Source of the DNA: a virus
DNA: 64,000 nucleotides
Direction: 5' to 3' (one strand)
Virus record (IMG/VR): IMGVR_UViG_3300032893_000016
Coordinates: 34,147-98,146 of that record
Below the pieces are notes generated by a model. That model did no database searches and was not told where the DNA came from. It saw only the letters and a program-made list of their open reading frames with translations. The number at the start of each line of letters is the position of its first letter. Position 1 is the stretch's first letter. The translations under genes were made by a program, and so were the position numbers. Below are positions 1 through 7,845 of this stretch, one piece after another.

Positions 1-131
1 GAAAAGCCCCACTCAATAATCTTGCAGGGCACCAACGGCTTGATCTGCAAGATGGTCTTTAGTGTACTGACGTTGACCGGGACAAAAGCAGCCGTAGTAT
101 TCTTCGGTCCGTTGAATAGTTGATACAACAT
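1..131 (-). CDS. Partial virion protein, N-terminus only
   Basis: An ATG at 131 follows a GAGGAA ribosome-binding site and the frame stays open to the window edge (43 codons). The product begins MLYQLFNGPKNTTAAF and looks beta-rich with few charges. It follows another virion-type gene on the same strand, so a structural role is inferred from position and composition only. Confidence 0.6.
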   Translation of the reverse strand, partial: MLYQLFNGPKNTTAAFVPVNVSTLKTILQIKPLVPCKIIEWGF

Positions 132-228
132 TTCGTCAGCTTCCTCTCAGGTAGCGCCAAAGTATGGAGGGCGGTGATCTAATCTTTCACCTTGCGGCTT
201 ATCCCTTACACAGAGGCCGCCCACAAAC

Positions 229-1500
229 TTAGGTCGTCTGCCCGGCAGCGCGGAGGGTGAATGACGTCTGACCAGGAGCCGCACCAGCGAGCAGCATGAG
301 ATTGAGCCACATGGCTTGCGCGCCCGCGCTATTGGGCGCGGCACCATTGGGCAGATTCTGCGGTGAAGGCACATTCTCGGATTGCGGGGAAGCACCATTG
401 GTGAAGTACTGATTGACCGCCGCACCGTTGCTGTGCGTGGCAGCCGTCGAACCCATGACACCGCGCACGATCGTCCAGGTATTGGTACCTGCGCCCGCCG
501 TGACCTGCACAATTTCGTTGTCGATCTGAACGTAGAAGCCACCTTGCGTGATGGACTGCGGAAAGGACGCATTGGCCGTCACGGTCATCGACGTCGCGCC
601 CGTGCTGGCGATAGCACCATTCAGCGTGGTGTTGGCAAGGCTGGCCAAGCCGGTGATGGGGGCGGTCTGACGATTGGTCACCGTGCCCGTATCATTCAAG
701 GACGAGCACAGCGCGAAGTTCAGGTAGCCGGTACTGGGGTCGGCCTGTTTGGACAAGCTGGCCACAGTCAAGGCGGTCGCGGTGTTATTGTTGACCGCGA
801 ACACCTTCTCAAAGAACCAGCGGGTCGAACCGCCCGCCACGTCGGCGGCCACATTGTAGAACGGACGACGCACCTGGGTGACCTGATTGGGCGACAGATC
901 GAACAGCATGCCATTGTACACGCTGTACACGCTGGTGTTGTCGGGCACCACGGACCAGTTGCGATTGACCGCGACGAAGTCCGTACCATAGCTGCTGTTG
1001 TCGATAACCTGACGAAGCTGGCCAGCACCGGTGCCACTGATAACGCGGATGATCATGCCGACCAAAGCATTGACGCCATCACCGCTCTGCAGCTTGGCCA
1101 GCGCCGGGGTAATGCCGGAGGCGTTGGCGGAGCCGCTCTGCATAGTGTGCGAAGCAATGACCGCGGTGTGCTGGAGCACGGCAATATCGCCGACGGCCGT
1201 CGTGCCACCCTGCACCGCCTTCATCAAACGCTGGAACGTGACAGCGCCGCTGACAAGGGTGGTACCGTTCAACGTTTTGGTTTCGGTGACGATCGTGCCG
1301 CTGGTATTGCGGCCCGAAGTGGTAATCGTGGTGGCGGTATCCGAACCGCTGGACGAAAGGTAGTCGACGGTGTCATTGGACCCAAGGTCATCAAAGACCA
1401 TCTTGGTCGCGAACGAAACCGCGCCGCCCGTGGTCGAACCATCGGTGTCGGGCGAGTTGGCAGAGCCGTAAAACGTGCAGTCAGAAGGCAGAACGCTCAT
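229..1500 (-). CDS. Probable virion structural protein (423 aa)
   Basis: The 423-residue product is rich in Thr, Ser, Ala, Gly and Asn and poor in Lys, typical of tail or capsid-surface proteins. Near residues 325-370 it carries a pattern common in phage tail proteins: an aspartate-asparagine-glutamate step, then a beta segment, then RG..GS.A..H..G. The large tail protein at the right edge of the window has a similar pattern (DGE then RG..GS.N..H..G). Its exact place in the virion cannot be told. It is the first gene of the structural block running off the left edge. Confidence 0.75.
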   Translation of the reverse strand: MSVLPSDCTFYGSANSPDTDGSTTGGAVSFATKMVFDDLGSNDTVDYLSSSGSDTATTITTSGRNTSGTIVTETKTLNGTTLVSGAVTFQRLMKAVQGGTTAVGDIAVLQHTAVIASHTMQSGSANASGITPALAKLQSGDGVNALVGMIIRVISGTGAGQLRQVIDNSSYGTDFVAVNRNWSVVPDNTSVYSVYNGMLFDLSPNQVTQVRRPFYNVAADVAGGSTRWFFEKVFAVNNNTATALTVASLSKQADPSTGYLNFALCSSLNDTGTVTNRQTAPITGLASLANTTLNGAIASTGATSMTVTANASFPQSITQGGFYVQIDNEIVQVTAGAGTNTWTIVRGVMGSTAATHSNGAAVNQYFTNGASPQSENVPSPQNLPNGAAPNSAGAQAMWLNLMLLAGAAPGQTSFTLRAAGQTT

Positions 1501-1565
1501 CGTCGATCCTTTTCAACAAGGGTTGGGTCAACGCCAGCGAACGCCGGCGTAAATTCAGGGGCGAA

Positions 1566-1814
1566 CTAGAAGTTGTTAAGGGCCTCGAAATAGTCGCGCG
1601 TTACTTCACCGCACACATTCGAGAAAAAGTACTCTTCACCGTGACAGCGCACGGCCATGACGCGCTCTCCTGTGGCATACACGGTAGAGAAACCGAACCA
1701 GCTATCCACGCGCTTGATTCTGTTTCGAACTTCTAGCGAAGCCACATGGCGGTTGCATTTGGTACACCAAATACCAACGGTACCATTATCAAGCGTGATC
1801 GTAAGATCACCCAC
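1566..1814 (-). CDS. Small cysteine-containing protein, unknown
   Basis: 82 residues with one CTKC pair near residues 17-20 and further single Cys and His residues (RCHGEE, NVCGE), which suggests metal binding. Function not recognised. It overlaps the upstream gene by 8 bases, so it belongs to the same minus-strand transcript. Confidence 0.65.
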   Translation of the reverse strand: MGDLTITLDNGTVGIWCTKCNRHVASLEVRNRIKRVDSWFGFSTVYATGERVMAVRCHGEEYFFSNVCGEVTRDYFEALNNF

Positions 1815-2073
1815 GGCAGAAGCAGTCTACGGCTTCAACTCTGTCGGGCTTGAGGCCGCCGTAATCCCACTCGGTGATGAGGAATAGCACACAATGCCAT
1901 TCCTTCTCGGTGAGCTGGCCAAGGGTAACTATGCCGGGCTTGAACCATTCCCAGCCGCGTGTGCAGACAAAGCCTTGCGCTTCCAGGTACTGATGCGGCC
2001 CCGTGTCGTCAATAGGGTCGCCAAAATACCCTTCCATCAGCTCGCGGACTTCGTCACTTGCTTGCGGCATCAC
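1807..2073 (-). CDS. Unknown small acidic protein
   Basis: 88 residues, acidic N-terminal half, aromatic-rich centre (GWEWFKPG) and a C-terminal CFCRG. It overlaps both neighbours (8 and 20 bases). No family recognised. Confidence 0.6.
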   Translation of the reverse strand: MMPQASDEVRELMEGYFGDPIDDTGPHQYLEAQGFVCTRGWEWFKPGIVTLGQLTEKEWHCVLFLITEWDYGGLKPDRVEAVDCFCRG

Positions 2074-2365
2074 GCACCAGACTTATGGGCAGCACGATCG
2101 TGGGCTTCTCGCCTATGTGGCAGCACTCTTCAGCCGCAAGGCCGAGCCAATGCCCCGTGTGGCTGACCACCAAGGTCGGCGTCAACTCGCTTACCCACAT
2201 GCCAAGCAGCGCTTTCAGTTCCGCTTCATGGCGGATGGCTTGCGCTTTCATTTGATTGCGTACAGCCATCAGGCGAAGCTCATCCCATTCCTTCGCTCGT
2301 TTCCAGAAGGAGGGGTCGCTGATCGGTCTGGAGAATAGAGGAACAGCGCGGGGGAGTTCTCTCAT
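2054..2365 (-). CDS. Unknown protein, 103 aa
   Basis: Basic and helical in the first half, with HTGHW and EECCH clusters in the second half that might bind metal. The start ATG overlaps the stop of the tiny membrane gene upstream (ATGA), which supports it as a real, coupled gene. No family recognised. Confidence 0.6.
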   Translation of the reverse strand: MRELPRAVPLFSRPISDPSFWKRAKEWDELRLMAVRNQMKAQAIRHEAELKALLGMWVSELTPTLVVSHTGHWLGLAAEECCHIGEKPTIVLPISLVRDAASK

Positions 2366-2448
2366 CTGCGCAGCACCAAGTACAAGCCAAAGGCCGCGAA
2401 GCCTAAGCCCACGATCAACAGCAGGAACTGAATATCATCGCGCGACAC
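2362..2448 (-). CDS. Tiny single-pass membrane peptide (28 aa)
   Basis: GTG start at 2448; the product begins MSRDDIQFLLLIVGLG and is one predicted transmembrane helix ending in RR. The stop TGA overlaps the next start ATG (ATGA). Its start lies inside the end of another tiny membrane gene. Too short for homology; the call rests on packing and hydrophobicity. Confidence 0.45.
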   Translation of the reverse strand: MSRDDIQFLLLIVGLGFAAFGLYLVLRR

Positions 2449-2563
2449 GATGCTTGTCCTTGATGCATTGCCAAACGTACAACGGGGTCAATAGGAGGAT
2501 GACAGCGACACAGAACCAGAAAGACTGCCAGCGGCTGTACCCATGCTTATTGTACCCGGGCAT
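2435..2563 (-). CDS. Tiny membrane protein (42 aa)
   Basis: ATG at 2563 overlaps the TGA of the preceding gene (TGATG). The product has a short polar N-terminus, a transmembrane helix (FWFCVAVILLLTPLYVW) and a basic tail. With the next 28-residue peptide it forms a coupled pair of tiny membrane proteins; function unknown. Confidence 0.5.
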   Translation of the reverse strand: MPGYNKHGYSRWQSFWFCVAVILLLTPLYVWQCIKDKHRVAR

Positions 2564-2772
2564 CAGCGGCTACCAAGTCCCTCGCAATTGTCGCCACGTG
2601 CGCGAATCGTACCTTTCGCGACGCGATCATCCAGCAGCGCCTTGAGTGCCGGCGTACCTTTTTCGCACGACCAGCCATTCGGGCCCATCGTCAAATACCG
2701 GCAGCACTCGAGCTGCCCGACCTTGCACACCGCCTTGACGTACATATCATCAGGATACTGTGGCTTCAGCAT
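2563..2772 (-). CDS. Small Cys-rich protein, unknown
   Basis: 69 residues with Cys at KVGQLECCRYL, SCEKG and DNCEG. ATG at 2772 directly abuts the stop of the upstream gene. Family not recognised. Confidence 0.6.
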   Translation of the reverse strand: MLKPQYPDDMYVKAVCKVGQLECCRYLTMGPNGWSCEKGTPALKALLDDRVAKGTIRARGDNCEGLGSR

Positions 2773-3072
2773 CTAATGCTTCCACCTGGTTGGATGCGTA
2801 AGCCCTTCGCGAAGCATGGCCTTGGCTTTTTCCGCCTCGGCCAATTCGGCAGGCGTCAGGAACACACAGCTCAGCGAACCATCACCAAGGCAAACGCGCT
2901 CCCCATCAATGTCCTTGACGAGTACGCGACGCAAGCTGGGGTAAATAGCCAGCACTTCCACATCGGGCAGGCAATGGCCTTCCATACAATGCCCGTGGAT
3001 CATTTCACCAACCTTGACTTCGTGGCCATCGCCGGTGTCGATCAAAAGGACCTCAGGCTGACTTTGCGTCAT
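2773..3072 (-). CDS. Unknown protein with His/Cys-rich centre
   Basis: Start chosen at the ATG at 3072 (MTQSQPEVLL), which has a GGAG site about 6 bases upstream; an in-frame ATG at 3084 is an alternative. The centre reads GEMIHGHCMEGHCLPD, a possible metal site, followed by a short helical C-terminus. Function unknown. Confidence 0.6.
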   Translation of the reverse strand: MTQSQPEVLLIDTGDGHEVKVGEMIHGHCMEGHCLPDVEVLAIYPSLRRVLVKDIDGERVCLGDGSLSCVFLTPAELAEAEKAKAMLREGLTHPTRWKH

Positions 3073-3319
3073 GGCGCTCTCCATCCTGCCGCAGGTACGC
3101 GACGCGCCCCGCTTGTGTAATCTTCCAAACGGGTACATAGAAGTCGCCAGAACCTTTGGAGCTGACGACCACGTGCTTCAGATCAGCAAAGCCTTCGCGC
3201 GAAAGGTGGGCAACATCTTCATACTCAGACGCAGCGACAAAAAACTCGATACCACGATTGCCCTGTTCGAGCAACGCCATCTGGCTAGGCGTAAAGTGTA
3301 CGATCGTATCGTCAGCCAC
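3053..3319 (-). CDS. Winged-helix-like small protein
   Basis: GTG at 3319 is preferred: CAGG lies upstream and the start overlaps the previous stop by 8 bases, like most neighbours. Longer starts at 3352 or 3379 would overlap the upstream gene by 40-70 bases. The end (VWKITQAGRVAYL) resembles the last helix and wing of short winged-helix proteins. DNA binding is inference. Confidence 0.55.
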   Translation of the reverse strand: MADDTIVHFTPSQMALLEQGNRGIEFFVAASEYEDVAHLSREGFADLKHVVVSSKGSGDFYVPVWKITQAGRVAYLRQDGERHDAKSA

Positions 3320-3494
3320 CGGCAGCCTGTTTCTGAATTGCGAGGCCAGCATAGTATTGACGGGCGCGGGCTTCGCCAAGCCTTTGTCCGTACTTCAACT
3401 CGCGAAGGCTGGGGATAAGCGCCAGCCGCTTCTTCAAAGCTTCCGTCGCTTCGGTTAGGTACCTTTGGCTTTCGAGTGTCGCTTCCGTGGGCAT
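3312..3494 (-). CDS. Small helical protein, paralogue of next gene
   Basis: 60 residues. The stretch LIPSLRELKYGQRLGEARAR then YYAGL lines up with TLPTLEELRKGARKSEKSAR then YYSEL in the gene at 3494-3718, so the two are tandem paralogues. Their start and stop codons overlap (TGATG). Function unknown; a small helical DNA- or protein-binding module is possible. Confidence 0.65.
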   Translation of the reverse strand: MPTEATLESQRYLTEATEALKKRLALIPSLRELKYGQRLGEARARQYYAGLAIQKQAAGG

Positions 3495-3718
3495 CAGCCG
3501 CCTTCTAAATCCGCCATCTTAATCGTTTCGAGTTCTGAATAGTACTTACGGGCGCTCTTCTCGGACTTGCGTGCCCCTTTGCGCAACTCCTCCAATGTAG
3601 GCAGCGTGCGCAATTTTAGCAAGTACGCATGACCGGTCTGGATGCCGATCTCTACGCGCTCAGACCACGGACGATGCCGGACCTTGCTCGGCTTGACGGG
3701 CTTCAGTGTCAGAACCAT
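3494..3718 (-). CDS. Small helical protein, paralogue of 3312-3494
   Basis: 74 residues; basic N-terminal extension, then the shared LP(T/S)L.EL...R..KYY module. The start region overlaps the end of the upstream gene by 58 bases, so the true start may be later. Function unknown. Confidence 0.6.
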   Translation of the reverse strand: MVLTLKPVKPSKVRHRPWSERVEIGIQTGHAYLLKLRTLPTLEELRKGARKSEKSARKYYSELETIKMADLEGG

Positions 3719-3971
3719 TGGATACCACTCTACGACGGATGCGACCTGTTTTCAGCTCTTCTGGCGAATAGGAGAATGAAGGCGTCGGGAATTGACCCCG
3801 GCTCGACACCGCGCCAGAGCCAAGGCGAGGGGCTTGGGCGGGCGTTTGGGGGATGGCTGCCAATGCAGTGCCGCGCTTCAGCCACCGTTCCTCCTGGGCC
3901 TTGCGCTCGCCCTTGCGGGCATAGTAGGCGCTATCATGGGCGCGTCTGTCTTCTTTATTTGCGTAGGGCAT
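3660..3971 (-). CDS. Unknown basic protein (103 aa)
   Basis: The first 35 residues (MPYANKEDRRAHDSAYYARK...) are a charged helix like the leaders of HNH-associated phage proteins, but no HNH motif follows. The rest is proline- and serine-rich. It overlaps both neighbours by 58-94 bases, which is unusual, so either the overlap is real or one reading is wrong. Confidence 0.5.
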   Translation of the reverse strand: MPYANKEDRRAHDSAYYARKGERKAQEERWLKRGTALAAIPQTPAQAPRLGSGAVSSRGQFPTPSFSYSPEELKTGRIRRRVVSNGSDTEARQAEQGPASSVV

Positions 3972-4246
3972 GATTTCAACCTTGGTAATTCGTCGGGCGG
4001 CAAGCCGCTCGCCTTTAAGCCATACCCAAGTACGTTAAGGCAAGTCTCTATATCGGTAAGTCGGATGGATCGTTCCGCGCGCCACCAGCGACCCAACATA
4101 TTCTTATTGACGCCGGCGTTATCGGCCAACCAATTGCGAGACCTGCCAATCGCCACCAAATGGAAGTGGATGAACCAAACAAGATGATGGGCCTTGGCAT
4201 GCGGCGCATGCTGGTCAACATTGGCAAGGCCATGCGGGCGGCTCAT
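3878..4246 (-). CDS. Helix-turn-helix protein
   Basis: Start at 4246 (ATGA overlap with the upstream stop). The middle (SRNWLADNAGVNKNMLGRWW, then a helix ending in VLGYGLKASGL) fits a Cro/C1-type helix-turn-helix; a disordered basic tail follows. Likely a transcription regulator. The C-terminal tail overlaps the next gene by 94 bases. Confidence 0.6.
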   Translation of the reverse strand: MSRPHGLANVDQHAPHAKAHHLVWFIHFHLVAIGRSRNWLADNAGVNKNMLGRWWRAERSIRLTDIETCLNVLGYGLKASGLPPDELPRLKSCPTQIKKTDAPMIAPTMPARASARPRRNGG

Positions 4247-4668
4247 CTGCGGCGTCGATTGAAACGGAAGTTGTTCAGATTGATAGGCACAGCCGCTGCG
4301 GCTTTCATTTCCGCCAGAAAGCTTATGCGCATCCGGCATTCAATGTCCTGCAAGGCGGTCAGTGCTTGCGCCTCATCACGATTGCAGCGCTGATAGTAAA
4401 TTTCCACCACCTGCATCGATGTCATACCGATCAGGCTGTTGGCACAGAACTCGCGCAACCGCTTGGGCAGGATTTCCATACACGCCATTTCCACCACGGC
4501 GCGGGCCTCACGACCATCAGCTTCCGCTAAGTTCTTGATATGTATCAGATACCTAATTACGTCGTCAGCGGACCGAAGCTCCTGCTTTGGTTCCGGGATG
4601 ACCCAGCTTTGTGCCAAAGCCTGCTGTGCCGGCGTAAGTTCCGCTTCCTTCTTTAACCGCGATACCAT
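4243..4668 (-). CDS. Unknown helical protein (141 aa)
   Basis: Start set at 4668 (MVSRLKKEAELTPAQ). The product is nearly all helix, with a basic NNFRFNRRRR end. The first 104 bases overlap the end of the phosphoribosyltransferase gene in another frame, so either that gene has a nonessential tail or this start is too early. No family recognised. Confidence 0.55.
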   Translation of the reverse strand: MVSRLKKEAELTPAQQALAQSWVIPEPKQELRSADDVIRYLIHIKNLAEADGREARAVVEMACMEILPKRLREFCANSLIGMTSMQVVEIYYQRCNRDEAQALTALQDIECRMRISFLAEMKAAAAVPINLNNFRFNRRRR

Positions 4669-5221
4669 GCAAGTTCCTGTAGCGGCCATCCGCTGCATCC
4701 ATACCAAAACCGATAAGCCAACCGAAGTCATGCGGCACGGTAAGCGCGGCCATCATGCGCGGCTTGATCTGCCTGTAGAACTCATTGGCCGGATCGCCCT
4801 TATCGACGCCCATCATGTAGCGCACTTCTTTGGCCTTGGCCAGCCCAAGATAATATTCCATTTTCTGGATCGTCACGCCGCTGTCGAAGACATCATCCAC
4901 GACAAGCACATTGCGCCCGAACAGGTCAGGCAGCGAAAAAGACATCCAGGTTCTGTCAGTGGGGATCTCGAACCGACTAGGCGCGGCCTCAATGCGGTGA
5001 ATGTCAGCGTACCCAAGTTGCGGAAAGATGCGCCGATCAGCCAGGCGAGAGCAAACCTCTGACATCATGGGTATGCCACCTGACATGAGCCCAATGACCA
5101 TGTCGGGTATCCAACCCTTGCGCTGTCCAATATCGAGCACAGTGTTGAGTACCATTTGGTGGATGCGGCCTTCCATTTCAAAGCCGCTGAGCACTCCGAT
5201 ATAGCCTTCAGGCACGTACAT
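4565..5221 (-). CDS. Phosphoribosyltransferase-like protein
   Basis: Start at 5221 overlaps the upstream stop (TAATG). The central NVLVVDDVFDSGVTI is the PRPP-binding loop of type I phosphoribosyltransferases, and GLMSGGIPM upstream fits the PPi-binding loop. The core would act in nucleotide salvage. The substrate cannot be told. About 40 C-terminal residues, Gly/Thr/Lys-rich, look non-domain-like and overlap the next gene. Confidence 0.8.
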   Translation of the reverse strand: MYVPEGYIGVLSGFEMEGRIHQMVLNTVLDIGQRKGWIPDMVIGLMSGGIPMMSEVCSRLADRRIFPQLGYADIHRIEAAPSRFEIPTDRTWMSFSLPDLFGRNVLVVDDVFDSGVTIQKMEYYLGLAKAKEVRYMMGVDKGDPANEFYRQIKPRMMAALTVPHDFGWLIGFGMDAADGRYRNLHGIAVKEGSGTYAGTAGFGTKLGHPGTKAGASVR

Positions 5222-6072
5222 TACTCGATCTCCGCGATCACGAAGCCGGGATGATGCGCCAGCTTCCGCCAATAGTTCATACGATCGAGCACGGACCGCT
5301 TGGCCACAGCAGAACCGTTGAGTAAGTAATTGCCGTTCTCCTGCCGCGTGCAGGCATCACCCTTCAGCTTCAGGTACTTGACCGCGTCGATCTTGAACTT
5401 GCTGTCGCCGTACAGCGGCGGGTGCGTATCGAGCTTGGTCGCATCGTACGTAAAATCGGAATTGGGCTGCGGAGGCATGCGCGCGGGCCTTGCCGGGCCT
5501 TGCTTCTGCTCTTCCTGCTTGATCAACTTGCCTTGCGACACGTCGGCCAATTCGGAAGGCACCAGCTCCGTTATGTTCTCTTTACCGGTGACGCGCCCTG
5601 TCACCGCGCCACCGACAGGTTTCCCTGCCGGGGCCGGGGGCTTGCCACCTTGAGCAGCCTTACGGCCGCCTCTAGGTTTCTTGTCCGATGTGCCGGCGTC
5701 GGCCATCGTCTGCCAATGGTCTTTAGGCAGACAGAAGATGATCTCGTGCTGATCGGCCTTCTCCATCTCGCACGCAAAGGCTTTGGCGTTGACGAGCGGC
5801 AAGCCGGTCACGTACGGAACAGTGATCTGACCACCACCCAGCTTCAGATCCTTGACGACGAACAGGGCCTCAGGGTGGTTGAAAGTGCTGAACCGCATCT
5901 TGCCCGCAAGAGCGTCAATCTGCACGTGACAGCGATTGAGGTTGTACTGCTTGCGAAGCGTATCGCTAATACCGATTGTGATGAACGCCGTACCATCCGC
6001 CTTGATGCTCATACCCGCTTTCAAGCGGGGAGCAACCTTGACCTGGATGGGGGACAAATCAATCCAGCCCAT
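5221..6072 (-). CDS. Unknown 283-aa protein with Pro/Lys linker
   Basis: N-terminal beta-rich domain (about 1-130), a disordered linker rich in Gly, Lys and Pro (about 130-200) and a C-terminal helical domain (about 210-283) ending VLDRMNYWRKLAHHPGFVI. Two folded parts joined by a basic linker suggest nucleic-acid binding; this is inference and the family is not recognised. Confidence 0.65.
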   Translation of the reverse strand: MGWIDLSPIQVKVAPRLKAGMSIKADGTAFITIGISDTLRKQYNLNRCHVQIDALAGKMRFSTFNHPEALFVVKDLKLGGGQITVPYVTGLPLVNAKAFACEMEKADQHEIIFCLPKDHWQTMADAGTSDKKPRGGRKAAQGGKPPAPAGKPVGGAVTGRVTGKENITELVPSELADVSQGKLIKQEEQKQGPARPARMPPQPNSDFTYDATKLDTHPPLYGDSKFKIDAVKYLKLKGDACTRQENGNYLLNGSAVAKRSVLDRMNYWRKLAHHPGFVIAEIE

Positions 6073-6089
6073 GTACTTTCCCCTTCATT

Positions 6090-6164
6090 TCACCTAAAAC
6101 ATACAAGCATGACTACGGCCACGGCTATAGCGTACGCAAATAGAGCGCACAAGCCCATCTCCAC
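6090..6164 (-). CDS. Possible tiny membrane peptide (24 aa)
   Basis: GTG at 6164 lies one base past the upstream stop; the frame encodes a short peptide (MGLCALFAYAIAVAVVMLVC) that is almost entirely one hydrophobic helix. No clear ribosome-binding site. Kept because the gap otherwise has no explanation and this phage has other peptides of this type. Confidence 0.35.
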   Translation of the reverse strand: MEMGLCALFAYAIAVAVVMLVCFR

Positions 6165-6165
6165 G

Positions 6166-6426
6166 TCAAACGGTATCGAAATGCCCCAAATGCGCAAACC
6201 GTCTGTCCAGGTCAGCCTCGAAGGCGGAAAGCTCCTCTTCCAGCTCTTCGATTTGTGCTACCATAGCCTCCCGGCACGCCTTCCGCAAACGGGGGTCGAC
6301 ATCCTCGTACTCCGTAGGATGGACCAGCGCTTGGAGGAAGTTTTCGACATCATAGCATTTGAGCGCGCACTTAAATTTTTCCAGCGCGGTTAATGTGACT
6401 TCGTACTGCGTCAGGTCTTCAATCAT
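6166..6426 (-). CDS. Small acidic helical protein
   Basis: 86 residues of amphipathic helix with many Glu and Asp (IEELEEELSAFEADLDR). It vaguely recalls the N-terminal helices of HigA-type antitoxins but lacks a helix-turn-helix and a toxin partner, so no toxin-antitoxin call is made. First gene of a minus-strand run that diverges from the gene at 6613. Confidence 0.6.
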   Translation of the reverse strand: MIEDLTQYEVTLTALEKFKCALKCYDVENFLQALVHPTEYEDVDPRLRKACREAMVAQIEELEEELSAFEADLDRRFAHLGHFDTV

Positions 6427-6543
6427 GGCTCATCCGACATAACGAAATGGCTGGCAAGTACTTTTTTCTGAACGATGAACGCTACGCATCACGCACCTAT
6501 ACATACTCTTTTCATGCGCGCGGCGCAAATCCGGAGGAACCGA

Positions 6544-6607
6544 TTTGCTATAATTAGTACATCAGATGGGAATGGTCCTGTCTGCGCTATTTGAAATTGT
6601 TAGGAGC
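6544..6607 (+). promoter_or_regulatory. Promoter-like -10 and strong RBS for 6613 gene
   Basis: GCTATAAT at about 6546-6553 is a good -10 box in the divergent gap 6427-6612; no clear -35 is seen. AGGAG sits 7-8 bases before the ATG at 6613. The minus-strand promoter for the run starting at 6426 should lie in the same gap. Confidence 0.5.
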
Positions 6608-6612
6608 ACTAT

Positions 6613-7227
6613 ATGAAAACGAGAGATAAGTACGTCTCTGTGAATGGATCATGGCCAGCCGATGCGGATACGAAGAAGCCCATCAGCCCGGCCTTGGCCA
6701 AGCGAGCCTTCAAAGTTCTGTACAGGCATCGCTTTCACAAGCCTTGGAAGTTCCCCGTGCAAGCCGTCAAGGGCGCGCATCGCAGGACATGGGCTGGGTA
6801 CGTCAAGCTGCCAAAGCACATCGAAAAGTGGGGCATGATCGTCGCCCCCGATGCGGGCTGGCATAATTTCGTACACGACCTAAGCCACTGGATACACCGG
6901 AAGCAATATCCGAACCAGGATGCGCATCGGGCGAGCAGTCACGCGGCGGTTGAGAAGGACCTGATCGAACAGGTTGTCAACCGCGGCTGGTTGCAGGCCA
7001 AGGAGCCGCAGCGGCGGCCGAGGGCGGCGAAGCCCAAGCCCACGCCGGCACAGGCCAAGCTGCAACGGATCGAAGCGTCCATTGCCCGCTGGGAGGCTAA
7101 ACAGCGCCGCGCCGCAAACGCCCTGAAGCGTCTATGTCGTCAGCGGGGTCGGGCGCTTCGTTATGCTGCACGAGTTCAGTCAGCCGCAGCAACGGAAGCA
7201 GTTGTGGCCGTCCATAGCAGTCCCTAG
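6613..7227 (+). CDS. Putative zincin-like protein, lone plus-strand gene
   Basis: 204 residues. Residues about 80-115 read WHNFVHDLSHWIH then a second His-rich helix (ASSHAAVEKDLIEQ), a spacing that could make a metallopeptidase-type zinc site; this is a motif-level guess. The C-terminal third is a basic coiled coil. It is the only plus-strand gene in the first 52 kb, has its own promoter-like box, and its last 131 bases lie antisense to the end of the gene at 7097-7645. Confidence 0.7.
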   Translation: MKTRDKYVSVNGSWPADADTKKPISPALAKRAFKVLYRHRFHKPWKFPVQAVKGAHRRTWAGYVKLPKHIEKWGMIVAPDAGWHNFVHDLSHWIHRKQYPNQDAHRASSHAAVEKDLIEQVVNRGWLQAKEPQRRPRAAKPKPTPAQAKLQRIEASIARWEAKQRRAANALKRLCRQRGRALRYAARVQSAAATEAVVAVHSSP

Positions 7228-7645
7228 GTAAGTCGTCCTCCCCACCAATCGTCCGCAATGGATCGTTGGTGGGGAGGCGACATTCAACCTTTGGTTCGGT
7301 CGCGGCCTTGATCTCGCGGATCATATCGAGGCGCCCTACTTCGGCCAGCTTCATACCTAGGTCCCACAAGCCCTCGAAGGGCTCATACTCTTTGGCCATT
7401 GCTGCGTACTTATCGCGGCATTTGGCTTGCGCCTCTTCCCACCAGCGCTTGCGTTCAGCCACGACTTCGTCGTACATGATCCAATGGATCGGACCATGAA
7501 GCAGCGCACCTTGAGCAAAACGAATGGTCTCTTTTACGTACAGCTTTCCACCTGTGAACTGATCTTCATACAGCTCCCAACTGACCCTCAGCAAGACGGC
7601 TTTGCCTACGGTGTCGGTGAAGGCAACTTCCATCTCTTGGGTCAT
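7097..7645 (-). CDS. Unknown protein (182 aa)
   Basis: Start at 7645 (MTQEMEVAFTDT) overlaps the upstream stop (ATGA). Charged and helical, with a central RKRWWEEAQAKCRDKYAAM helix. The last 131 bases are antisense to the plus-strand gene. No family recognised. Confidence 0.6.
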   Translation of the reverse strand: MTQEMEVAFTDTVGKAVLLRVSWELYEDQFTGGKLYVKETIRFAQGALLHGPIHWIMYDEVVAERKRWWEEAQAKCRDKYAAMAKEYEPFEGLWDLGMKLAEVGRLDMIREIKAATEPKVECRLPTNDPLRTIGGEDDLPRDCYGRPQLLPLLRLTELVQHNEAPDPADDIDASGRLRRGAV

Positions 7646-7845
7646 CCGGCCAACCTCGGAATCTCCATAAGGTAGCGCAGCGCTATCCCGCTTGTGATGC
7701 TGGGCATGTACCAGCCGGGCTGTGCATCGGTCAGCTCCCAGTTGGTAAATTCCCCGCACACCACCGCGCGCAGGTCATCAATGGGGAGCTGGGATAGCGG
7801 AATGTACGGACCATTCTCGGCAAGCTGGAAGCGCGGCTCTCTCAC
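7642..7845 (-). CDS. Unknown 67-aa protein
   Basis: Short protein with LSQLPIDDLRAVVCGEFTNW and a hydrophobic C-terminus. Coupled to both neighbours by ATGA-type overlaps. Function unknown. Confidence 0.55.
   Translation of the reverse strand: MREPRFQLAENGPYIPLSQLPIDDLRAVVCGEFTNWELTDAQPGWYMPSITSGIALRYLMEIPRLAG

Noticed and set aside
382-1569. 395-codon plus-strand frame opposite the virion gene
   Set aside because: Arg/Gly/His-rich shadow of the well-formed minus-strand gene; the same applies to plus-strand frames at 30732-32075 and 18312-19271.
6166-6426. Antitoxin of a toxin-antitoxin pair
   Set aside because: The acidic helical protein recalls HigA N-termini but has no helix-turn-helix and no toxin-like neighbour.
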